DNA of 64,000 nucleotides from Seminavis robusta (Eukaryota; Bacillariophyta; Bacillariophyceae; Naviculales; Naviculaceae), in NCBI GenBank assembly GCA_903772945.1, contig CAICTM010000044.1:16548-80547 (forward strand). The letters run 5' to 3'. Below, in pieces: positions 21,253 through 31,982 of this stretch; the stretch's first letter is position 1, and every line of letters begins with the position of its first letter. The notes beneath the pieces are model-generated. The model searched no databases, was not told the DNA's origin, and saw nothing but the letters and a program-made list of their open reading frames with translations. A program made the position numbers and the translations under genes.

Positions 21253-22990
21253 ATGAAGATAATCTTTCAGGCGAAACTACTGATAGTCGGCAGCCTCATC
21301 GCATATGCGAAAGCAGGAGGAGTTGCCGACTCGAGCTGCAATGTTGGAAAGCAGGCGTCTTTGGATGCAGAAATCGGCACAACGACGGCCAATGACGACG
21401 ACTACGGCGAGCCGACAAACGCCACAAGCAGTGCTCGAGTTCTCTATCAAGCCCCAACACCTGCTCGTAAGCTGGATTCCGTGGGAGGCGAGATGGGCGT
21501 GGCTCAAACCATTGATGTCAACCGAGAACAAGAAATCTATGAAAAAATTGCGGAAGCGCGATACTACATGGTCAATGAAGTCAATATCGAGCCCGAGTAT
21601 GACGCTGTTAGAGATATCTGCAAGAACAAACACGAGTCTTGCGCCTTCTGGGCCATGCTTGGGGAGTGTGAAAAGAAGTGAGTACCCTGCTTCGGTTTTC
21701 TTTTCTCCTCTCAGGACTTGACATCGTCACAGCGACCGGCAATCATGGTGGCTCCTATCTTACACTGTTTTCTGCTTCTCCATTATGTATTTACTACTTT
21801 ACCCAAGTCCAAATTATATGAAGCTCAATTGTGCGCCAATTTGCCAAACCTGTGACTTTCTGTCTATTGAAACACGTTGTCCATTGGATCCCAATGCTGT
21901 TGATGCGTTGTATCCAGGAGACATTACAAAGATGTTCAACCGCATCTTGACAGATCCATCTATTCAACAGTACCAGCCAACGATTGTATCTCGTCCGGAA
22001 TATGCAGAAGGAGACACCGCGGAAACAGCCAACTATATTCTTGGGCCCTGGATGGTAGTGTTCGAGAATGCCTTGACTGATGAAGAAGCCGATCGAATGA
22101 TTGAGCTTGGTGGCAACGAGGGGTATCAAAGAAGTGCCGATGTCGGTCGAAAACTGGAAGATGGCACAGTAAGTTCCTTGCTTTCTGAAAGAATCGTTGC
22201 AACCAATGGATAACTCACCTTTGTCCAACCCCCATGCACTCTGTCTTCCCTACCAGTATGACAAGAAGGTATGTAACTTGAGACTGTCTTAGAGTTTGCG
22301 CCATGTTTAGCACATCCCTGACAGAGATTCGTCACGACCCTCTTCTCAGATTTACGCTGGCCGCACAAGCACAAATGCGTGGTGCCAGAATGACTGCTAT
22401 GAAGATCCCATTGCAAAGCGCTTGATGCAGCGTGTGGAGGTGAGTATCGCAGCTTGCTGTCGTCCTTGCCAATGATTGCCTGCCGGAGATCAAAGCTCAC
22501 GCGAACTCCTTCTTCTGCTTACCAGGACATCACGGGCGTTCCTGAACCAAATAGCGAGTGGCTACAGCTCTTGCGCTACGAACAGAACCAGCACTACAAT
22601 CGCCACCACGATCTGATCGGTAAGTCATATATCAGATGTGTTTGCACCTGACATCTTTTGTCCCATTGCTCACCGACTATATTCCGTGGAACGTCATCTT
22701 CAGAGTATCAAAAGGAAAGACAATGCGGAGTCCGCATTTTCACACTCTACTTCTACCTGAACGATGTCGAGGAAGGAGGAGGTACGGAGTTCCCAGCGCT
22801 AAACCTCACGGTGACGCCAAAGCGTGGACGCGCTGCTCTGTGGCCTTCCGTGTACGATCACGACCCCAACCTGAAAGATCCCAGAACCGAGCACGCTGCA
22901 TTGCCCGTCACCAAGGGAGTCAAGTATGGCGCCAACGCATGGCTTCACCAACGAGACTTCAAGAACCCTCATAGGGAGGGCTGCAACTAA
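21253..22990 (+). CDS. ShK-domain prolyl 4-hydroxylase (2OG-Fe(II) oxygenase)
   Basis: Six exons: 21253-21677, 21808-22168, 22257-22268, 22350-22439, 22526-22619 and 22704-22990; 422 residues. All introns are GT-AG and all phases agree. Signal peptide at the N-terminus (IFQAKLLIVGSLIAYAKA). A six-Cys ShK domain (residues about 120-158) is split by intron 1 after GECEK; splicing gives EKNPNYMKLNCAPICQTC. The P4H catalytic domain follows (about 200-422): YAGRTSTNAWC, iron ligands in YNRHHDLI (HxD), FTLYFYLNDVEEGGGTEFP, and the distal His with TKGVKYGANAWLH. Family knowledge: hydroxylates prolines in secreted or wall proteins, in the ER. Exon 3 is only 12 nt (YDKK). Confidence 0.92.
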
Positions 22991-23707
22991 AGAGATCCAC
23001 TCCGTCACATGGATAGTTTGAGGGCGATACGAACGCAGGCTGGCTGCAGAGATCGACAACCACTTATAACATTGATATATTAGTTTTGAAATGCATTTCA
23101 CATCAATACGGCAGTTAGGAAATGCATTCTCGTATTCACAGCTGAGAGCGAATGCGGAGCTCCCAACCGAATCTGCATGCATGTTCGTGTGTAACTTGGC
23201 TACCGTAGCCAGTGCTAGCTATTGCTGAATCGACAGCTGCTATGACAAGGCTACTGGTACTACTAGCACAGAGCTTGGAAAGAATCAGCAAATCTACAAA
23301 GGTCTGTATGGTCGCATCAAACAATCAAGATTTCTTGGCACCACCAATAATACATCTGACAGTATGGCTGGGATGGTACCAAGCCGTTGTTGGCAGATTG
23401 CAACAAATGCACACAGAGGGAGGAAACTTATCTGCGTCTTTGACGGATTCTCAATCTGATACACTAGTGCTACTACACCAAATTGCCAACGACGACAACA
23501 TTGACGAAAAGGATGTTGGCTTTACTCTATGCCCCGCATTGCCGCAATGATGTCTGACCTGCAGCAAGGCGCAGGAGTCTAAAAGCAAATACGGATTTTT
23601 GGTATTGCCAATAAATGTTAGTAAAATGTAAAATCAATTAGTATTTGATTTATTATTACAAAATAATCTATTTCTTATTCTCGGAAACTATTATTAACGC
23701 CAATCGG

Positions 23708-23763
23708 TTACGTAGGGCACATATGCCCTACGTGTACCCACGTAGGGCACATATGCCCTACAC
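23708..23763 (+). repeat. Two hairpin repeats, GTAGGGCA-CATA-TGCCCTAC
   Basis: Two copies of an 8-bp stem with a 4-nt loop, about 29 bp apart, both inside an ACGTAGGGCACATATGCCCTAC context. This could be a bidirectional terminator, a protein-binding palindrome, or the edges of a small element. Only the structure is seen. Confidence 0.75.
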
Positions 23764-24467
23764 AGAGCTTGTTAAACCATAACTACCTCTAGTCTACTAC
23801 TACAGCATTTGTCAATCTAATTCTTTTAATTCTTTTAAAAAAAGTCAATAAGATTAACGGAAATTAGTGTTCAGATGTATGTGTTCGTGTATAACTTGCT
23901 ATCGTAGCCACTACCGTTGCTGAATTTTCTTCCCACCAAGCCAACGTTGTTTCATAGTCAGCCAGTCATTATGAGCCGAGGCCAGGCGTCCAGATTACGT
24001 ACCATGATGGAGTCTCGTCTAATGCACCTATTAACTCGGTTGTCCAAAGCGATTTCTTTGGTAAACTTGTGCATCTCATCGCGCCAAGTGTCTCAGAAGC
24101 AATTTGCTACATTGCCGCCATCTGCCATATGGTTTCATGCATGGGGGACACCAGTTCTTGGCTTGGTCTACGCCACTAAACTCGATCCAGTCTAAAAACT
24201 GATGACTGCATAAGGTCCCAACGGTTCTTCCTACTAGAGCGGCAGAAAACACCAGCCGCCATGCTGTGTGGTGGTACTATTGTACTGTGCTGCAAGTTAC
24301 GGCTGGCTGGCCCAACGAAATTACCATGTTCAAACAGTGTCACATTACGGTGTACTGGCCAATGCCTGGCCAATCTATTAAGTACAAATGCCAATAATGG
24401 ATAGATTAAGAACACTCTATACCGGTAGTCAATAACTGGCGAATAGGTATTCTTTATTAAACGTTTA

Positions 24468-24522
24468 GGCCAATCACTGGCCAATCAGTGGCCAATCAGC
24501 GGCCAAGTTATGGCCAATCAAA
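24468..24522 (+). repeat. 11-bp minisatellite made of CCAAT boxes
   Basis: Five head-to-tail 11-bp units: GGCCAATCACT, GGCCAATCAGT, GGCCAATCAGC, GGCCAAGTTAT, GGCCAATCAAA. Further CCAAT motifs lie nearby (24359, 24370, 24391, 24534 and 24549), so about nine occur within 195 bp. CCAAT is the NF-Y core, but the nearest start codon is 1 kb downstream. Confidence 0.85.
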
Positions 24523-25059
24523 ATGTTATGTGACCAATCATACGGTAGCCAATCGGTTCTGCAGGCTTAGAAAAATGACATCATTAAAATGTCGCAACTT
24601 GCTGGTTGGCTGGTAGCGGTGCATAGTCTCTTCCAAGCTTCCAAGTTCTGTGCAGTCTGCTCAAAATTCCAAGTTCCAAAATGACTGCATGTGGTCGTGG
24701 CCAAAAGCCTCTTCAAGTTCTTTGAAAACCGAAAAAGTCTGCTCAAATCCAAAGCATACCGTAAGGTCGTGGCCACCCTACGGTAGGATAATGCTCAACA
24801 GCCTCTTCCAAGTTCCTTGATACATGTACACTGTACTAGCTAGCTAGTAGTGTACAGACGCCCGTACCGTATTGTTTCCCCAGAAGTTATTACTTCTAAA
24901 TCAAGCGCTGACGTTGCCAGGAAGGAACTTCTTTTGTTTTTAGAATTGTGTTTCAAAGAACCTTGTAGCTGTGGAGAATGACTCCGAGACTCCGAGTGCT
25001 CTCCGAGTACGAGCACATGTACCTGTACTGTACTAGTAATCTTGGGGATCTTTTCCATG

Positions 25060-25245
25060 CGACTGTAGATTCTTGGCTTCATCATATCGGGATGCCATAA
25101 TGGTCGTGAGTACTGAGTACTGGTGGGAATCATCACGGGGATAGTGTACATGTATCTCCCTTGACGCTTCGTCAAATTGGGATGCAATAATGGTCGTGAG
25201 TACTGGTGGGAATCATCACAGGGATCCTGTATCTCCCATGACCCT
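25060..25245 (+). repeat. Tandem duplication of about 105 bp
   Basis: Two copies share a GGGATGC-(C)A-TAATGGTCGTGAGTACT core followed by GGTGGGAATCATCAC-GGG and TGTATCTCCC. The first contains an extra GAGTACT. It lies in the 5' flank of the 15-exon gene that begins at 25587. Confidence 0.75.
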
Positions 25246-25586
25246 TTAGAATGGTCAGATTTAAGCGCCATGCACAGTTGAGTAACGCTCTGGGGGCCTG
25301 GCAATTGAAATTCGCCGGTCATTGCTCCGGAGATGTTGTGTTGGGCGTTGGGCCCGTCTGGACATTTATTTCTCTCTTCATTTCCGCTTTTGCTTGGCTG
25401 CACAGGGAGTAGAAACCCACGAGTTGTAGTACTGCCTTTGACAACGTTCACAAAACTTGTGGGTGTTGGCTCGTCGTTAGATCTGACCGACAAACTCACA
25501 AAACCATTTCCCAACAGCGGAAAAGAACCACAACAACTAGTCTATTGAAAACCCTCGTACGGATTTTACTTTCCCTTCTCGTCGCC

Positions 25587-28500
25587 ATGAAGATCTGCCA
25601 AAGCTCGTCTGGCTGCGGTGATGACCGAGCCTTCCGTAGGCTCTTTGCGGGAGCAGGATTCATGTGTCTATTGCTGTTTGCTGTCCTCTCTGATGCTGCC
25701 GTCGTTGCCGTTGATGCTGAGGTTCTGGATGACGAAGGTGTCGACGCCATGGTTGTCCCCGAAGCTTCCAACAAGGATCACGTTCCCTCGTTTATTGTTT
25801 CCAAGCAAGACCATGTATTTGCTGAAGGCAGCGACGATATCTTGGAGACGCATCTGAACGATATGGCTGTCATCACGACCGACCAACTCATGACTAAGAT
25901 GGATTCTCTCACTCCCAAAGAAAAGTTGGACATCATGGATTCCCTCAAGGGATCCATGATCACTATGGATGCTCAGTTTGATAGGATTGACTGGACGAAG
26001 GATCCTGCCAGACTGGAAGGTCTCAGGAATATTACCTTGATTGGAAGGAACTATACACACAAGGCGGTCAAAGTTGTTGAAGATGCTATTGCTGCCATGT
26101 GGTCCATTTTTTCCACTGACGAGGACAAAGATGATGAGAGTAGTCCAGGCTTTCGTGGAGAGCTCGCTCGTCGTCAACGTCGCTTGGAAGAAGATCAGGA
26201 CAAGAATGATTACAAGAAGGACAACAAGGACCGTCGCGATTCCTACCATCGCCACGAGGACCGCAAACAACGAAACAAGTTCAAGAAACGTTTCAGCGAA
26301 CATTTCCATCATGGAGGAGAAGGTTTTCACCGTTTTGCTAACTCTCATCATGCAAGAAAGTTGGATGAATTCTCTGAAGCCATTTACAATGGAGATATCC
26401 ATGCGGCGTTCTCTCACTTTGCTACAAGCCACTCGGAAATTCAAATGTCCTCAGTCCCAGACAAAGCCAGGAGGTTGGCTGAGAATCGTGCTCGTAGGCT
26501 TGACAAGTGGGAGCAGTGCAACCTACTTGCAGATTGTGCCATTGCTATGAGTGTGTATGACATGTTTGTCTACTTTTACAGTGATGACATTGACGGAGCA
26601 ACCGGACAGGTGGATGACAACATCATTAAGTTTATTGAGGCTGACATTGAACACAAAGCATCCAAAATCAAAGCAGAAGCCAACAATGTGAAAGCCAACT
26701 CTGCATCCAATCCCACTTGTGACACTCTCCTGAGAGAATTCCATCGTACCATTGAGTGGGGAGATGTTCCCGAATGGGAAGGTGCCAGGTAATAAGCTGC
26801 CAAGTGTTCCTTTCCTTCCTCTGTGCCATCGAGCTCTCACGACCAACATCACTCATATTCATTTTCATTTTCCAATTCTTTGCTTTAGTGTCAACCAGGT
26901 AAGCACTGATAAATTGCATGAGCCAATCGACTGATTCATTCTACTGTACTCCTCACTCCTGTTCCATTCAAATCTTACACAGGTCTGTCTGGCTGAAGGT
27001 TCTCAAACATTTGTGAAATATGGAGAGATTGCCAAAGCATTGATCAATTACAAATTTGATAATGGATACAGCTCAACTGCAGAAACTGAATGGATCAACA
27101 AGGTGGACAAATCGCTCAACTTGGTTGCTGAGAAGATTGCCGTGGAACCATTGCGTTGTGCAGAAGAGCTCTTCTACAAGCGCCCCAATGCAACTGCTGA
27201 TGCACAAGAATTCCCCTTTGGAGGTTGTGGTGGAGTAGACACTGCCACATGCCCAATCCAAAATTATCAATTCCCAATTGAAATGGATTATTTTTCAACA
27301 ACAGTTGAAAAGTATGAGGCAACTCGGGACATTGTCAAGTGTCCAACTGATACTGCCATTGCCCAGGATAAATGTGCAGCAGCTGGATTATCCCTTGGTG
27401 CTTCCTTACACAATGGAGCACTTATCACTGGTACCTGGTCACACGCACCCTGTGGCTGCTTCATTGGCACGAACGGGTTTGTCCATTGGTCTACCAGAAC
27501 TACTGGATGTCAAAATCTTGACAATGGTATATACTACATCTTCCCAGTTGTCTGTAAAGAGGATGATAAGACACGCGATGACTATGAGCTTGTCCCATTC
27601 CAGCCACAATGTGATAGTGGATATGGCATCTCAAGTAAAGATGAATGTGCAAAGGCTGCTGTAAAAGCTGGTGGTACCTTATTCAGCTATGCTGTCCATG
27701 AGTACAATGGGGATGGGGTGCCTTGTGGGTGCTTTTTGGAAGGTGGTCCCGTTGATGCTGGAAAGATCATTTTTTCAAGCAAGACCACAGGCTGTGCAAA
27801 TGAACACAGACGTTTCTATAACGTGTGTAAACGCAAGAAAGATCGCACCACAGCTGTTGCCATGCCTTATCGGGTTGACTGTGACCCAGGTTACCAGTAC
27901 ACCAAGAATGAGTGTCATGCTGCAGCACTAGAAGCCGGTGGTGTGGGGTCTCTTCATGAAGGACAATGGCCCGAAACACCTTGTGGCTGTTTCCTTACAA
28001 GGGAGAGTGGAAAAATCCATTTTAGCACCCGGACTACCAATTGCCAAAACTGGCACTCTCCTGATTCCTGGGTGTATAACCCCGTGTGCAAGCCACGTGG
28101 AAATCGCAACGAATACAAATTGGACCATGTAAAAACAAAATGTGATGCTGGAGAAGAGATTCCCACAAAATCTCTTTGTGCCATTGCAGGCCAAGCTCTG
28201 TATGGAAGGCTGGATAGTGGTGTAGTGACATCGGGTGATTATCCACATGCGTGAGTGCTATTGGTTGGCTTCAATTCAAACCTGGTTGGGACAGCTCAAG
28301 CTAACTCTGTTCTTTTTCTGTCTGCTTCAGTCCTTGTGGCTGCTTTCTCGACAATGCTGATCATGTCCATTGGAATACCAGAACCTCAAGTTGTGGCAAC
28401 AATGGTCTTGCGTAAGAAGCAACTGTATGTTCAGGCAGCATTGATGACATCATCCACTCATGCAATTTCTTCCGATAACTTGTCCTCAGATTTATGCCAG

Positions 28501-31158
28501 TTTGCTACAAGTTCAGTGAAGGCACTAGTGATGGACGGGATATCTACGGAAAATTGAAAAATGTATGTGGATGAGTTCCCACATGATTGTCAACTGTGGT
28601 CCTTTAGTATTCTCAGATATTGGCTGAAAAATTGTCCTTTCCCATTGCAACAGAATGACAAGCATGGCTTCACCACCATGACCTATACCAACGTCCAGCA
28701 AAAAGCACAGTCTTGCATCACCGAAAAGCTTGCCAACCTCCATGCTGAATGTTACGACAAAGCAGGAAACCAGCAAAATGCCAAGTACTATGAGTGCAGA
28801 GTGAAGAAGCAAGAGGAAGCAACAAATGAATGCGATCGGTTTGGGCCCATCCAGATAGGATTGGAGCTTGTCTTTGGAACTAACACAGCTCCTGGTTTCA
28901 TCTGTGGGATCAAAGATGCGGTTGTAACTCATGGGGCTCTAATGCCAGGTTTGTACAAGAACACCAGGCTCTGAAGTCAGCTCTGAAGTCGGCCCATATC
29001 TTCATAACAGCAGTTGGAAACTCTTGACTCACTTTGCGCTTTCTTGTCAGGGACCTGCTGTCTAGATGCTCCTTATGAGCGTCCAGGCAACGAGTACGTG
29101 TTTACATCCATAGTCAATCGGCAGATTGCCCCATTCTCACCATTTCATGCAATCCTCACCTTCACCTTTCCTTTGTGGCATCTCACAGGTGGGGACATCC
29201 AGTAAGTTTGATGTTCTGTTGTATACTGCACTACTAGAGCCGAAATCTAACCATTGAATGTTTCTTGAACCAGTTCCAATGTGGTAAAGTCTGTGGGAAT
29301 CCAGGACCTTACTTGGCAGGTATCAACAAGGAAGCCTGCGATGCTCAAGGTGGCACATGGTGCCCTACTCCTGTTAATTGCAATGTCCTAAAGACATGTG
29401 TTGCAGACCTCATTTCCCAAGCTGGCGCCGCTGCTGATAACACTCCTGCATTCCTGCAGTATTTAGATGCAGCACCCAAAATTGCAGATGTAACAGATCT
29501 CCAGCAGTGCGGCCGGGCAAGGGCTTATTTTGGCTTTGTAAGTTCATGGTCTCAAAGTAACTGAAATGGGATTGTGTCTCAACACGGCTCTTTTGTTTCT
29601 GGGTGCACTGCAGGATGAACTATTTGTCAATGATGCTCAGGCAAGTTTGCACACCAGCTCAATCTCTTTACTCGTATGACCGAATGACTTTCTCTAACGT
29701 TTTATCCCCAAAAAGATTTGTGATGACATTAAACAGCTGAAGTACACAGTGGATTTCACCTTTTTGGATGAGTTTCTCAAACAAGGATCACCTGCCCCTG
29801 GAACTAAAAGTGGGGCTCCAAACTTGCAACTCACGCCACCTGACCGGAGTGAGTGCTGCTTGCACTACAGAACCTGCTGTTGCTGTTTTATGACACTTGA
29901 CCACTCATGCTGTGCTTTCCTGATTCAGCCAAATCTAAATCCCCGCCAGTTAAAGACAACAAGGGCATGAAGTTGTTTTTGTATGGGTTGAGGTAAGCTG
30001 AGAGTGCTGAAGAACAGTTCCTCCATGCATAGTTGTTCAGTTTACTCCCATTCAATTCCATTCCATTCCATACCATCCCCCTGCCATCCATGCCCATTCC
30101 ATTTAGTGAGGCCAAAAGTGGCATGGATTATGTTGTTTCACTGATAGATGATACAGAGTGTCCTTGTGACCCTGTTTGCATTTCTAGTAACATTTGTAAG
30201 GTGACCAAAGCGGTTGCCAAAAAGATAACAAGAATCATCCTGAAGATTCTCTCCAAGGTATGTGCATTTGAAACCCCCTCAAGGTTTTATGCCACTATAA
30301 GTGCTCACTGCCACCATAAACCGGTACGGGATTGTGCCTGGGGTTTGTTTGATTACACAGGCCCATGATGTTTTCGCCAACTTGTACGACATCTTTTCAG
30401 AGGAACCGGCTAAGGTGGAGTCCCAGGTATGTAACCAAAGCCGCCCTTTTTGATGCCTCTGCAAGTTGACTAAACCCATGCATGTTATGCGCCACTTTCA
30501 GGAAAATACTGCCGTGCTCTACGAAAACATGCAGATGACAGCTGACTACCTCGTTGGGATCCGAAATGATCTGAATACGAAATGTGGGGTCCGTCGTCTT
30601 GAAGAAATCGCTGATGGTGGCTCTCATGGCATCCATCACAATACCTCGTCGACTGTATCCCTGATCAAAGCGGAGCTCAAGATGCTTAAAGACTCGGTGC
30701 AGACCATGGAACAGTCCATTTCTGAGATGCACGAGTCCATGCACGGATCTCTGGAAGCCTTCATGGCTGAAACGCGCGAAGCGTTGCGTAAAGAGATTGG
30801 AATCATCAAGGCGAGTAATCCCAGCCTTCTACCCCAGACAATGACCAGAGATGCTCCAGTGCCAACGTTCCAGTGTGAGGTGAAGGTCATGCCTGACAAC
30901 ATGAAATGCATCATTGCACTTTCAACTTTGGATGGCGCTCTCGTGGAAGCTGACTTTGCGATAACCAGGATTGGTGGCAGTCATCAGAAAGATCAAGTCA
31001 CAGTTGTCTTTCGCAGAACCGACTTGGAACCCGGCAAGGTCGTCCTGTGCATTGAAGATGAAGACCCCGTCACCACCACCAAAGTTGTGTTTGTCAGGGC
31101 AACTCCAGTTGACGGCTCCATCGCTCAGGTGGCCAACAAAATTGTGTCGTTTGATTAA
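25587..31158 (+). CDS. Large secreted Cys-module protein, 15 exons (novel family)
   Basis: Exons: 25587-26788, 26889-26898, 26983-28250, 28331-28411, 28490-28562, 28654-28948, 29051-29093, 29189-29201, 29274-29537, 29614-29640, 29716-29848, 29929-29992, 30107-30257, 30361-30426, 30502-31158. The total of 4,347 nt is exactly 1,449 codons with all phases consistent. ATG 25587 is followed by a hydrophobic segment (FMCLLLFAVLSDAAVVAV), a signal peptide or anchor. Residues about 200-300 are acidic, basic and His-rich. Residues about 520-870 hold four tandem modules of about 85 residues with PCGCF, then (I/V)HFSTRTTxC or close variants. Cys-rich segments, a coiled coil (about 1265-1330) and a C-terminal beta region follow. 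No known family recognised. Intron 29641-29715 is GC-AG; the others are GT-AG. Confidence 0.85.
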
Positions 31159-31982
31159 TGAGAGTGCCGGCGGCGATGTAGAGATTAGAGATCTGCCCGC
31201 TCCTCCCCAGGAGCATTCTTCCTTGCTCCTCCACCCCATTGTTGTAGCTCCTCTGACTGAGGTGTTTGACCCACAAAGAAACGAAGAAAGAAAAAAAGAA
31301 AAAAACGAAAGAAAGATTTATGCATTGCATTTTATTATTAAAAAAGAGAATTCTAAAGAAATGTGTTGTTGTGTGAAGCTTCTAGCTAGCTACTAGCTAG
31401 CTAGCTAGTAGTGCGGCTCAATGCCATGTTGTCGGTTCGCGCACTCGTCTAGCTAGCTAGCGACACCGTCGCATTCAATCCGTGTGCCTGAGGGTTCAAT
31501 CATTGCATCGTTTTGCTTGTTTTAGCAATTTGCCAGTTTGTGCGCTGCTGTCCATGCAGTACGGTAATTCACACTTCTTGTAGCATTTGCTTGACCCGCG
31601 CTCTTATCTCGTACAGTACCGTGCTCTTGAAGATTACAAGAATGGTCAAAATAGATTCAAAATTTCGGTTTTTTGCGTCGGAATGTTTTGATTTCCAGAA
31701 TCAAATCGAATAATCGAATGAATCGAATCCCGAATGATCACTTTTCAAAGTATAACAGGGTAGTACACCCTAATTCTTTGGTTTCGGCGCGAGACGTGGA
31801 TTCACTTGCATCCAGGTGGAAAGTGGAAAACCAACTCGCCAGGCAAAGGCAGAGCCCGAGAGCCTGAGAGCGACCGAGGACTGGACGGCCCAAAGCCCCC
31901 GCTTTTACGCGAGCTCCTTGCAAGTTGTACTGCAGGAGCGGCAGACCAAGACAGCAAGACGTCGCATCGAGGAAAAGGAAAG
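31159..31982. other. Intergenic with CTAG runs
   Basis: A purine-rich AAAGAAA tract (31278-31312) follows the upstream gene's end. (CTAG)n runs occur at 31381-31410 and 31449-31461. The remainder up to 31982 is the 5' flank of the next gene. An open frame upstream of ATG 31983 exists without an ATG, so an unseen upstream exon is possible. Confidence 0.5.

Larger units (their letters stand above)
22991..25586. other. Long intergenic region with small repeats
   Basis: 2.6 kb without a convincing gene. Two ORFs of about 100 residues (from ATG 23242 and from ATG 23971) both follow a duplicated leader (GTTCGTGT-A/G-TAACTTG ... CGTAGCCA at about 23183 and 23885) but share no protein similarity by eye. 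AT-rich at 23580-23690. Small repeats inside are listed separately. Confidence 0.5.

Noticed and set aside
23242-24195. Two ORFs of about 100 residues after a duplicated leader
   Set aside because: The leaders are similar but the proteins are not, and neither has a recognisable domain. Left as intergenic.
31420-31510. tRNA-like stretch with GGGTTCAATC
   Set aside because: The T-arm stem and the acceptor stem do not pair. No tRNA gene could be folded here by eye.
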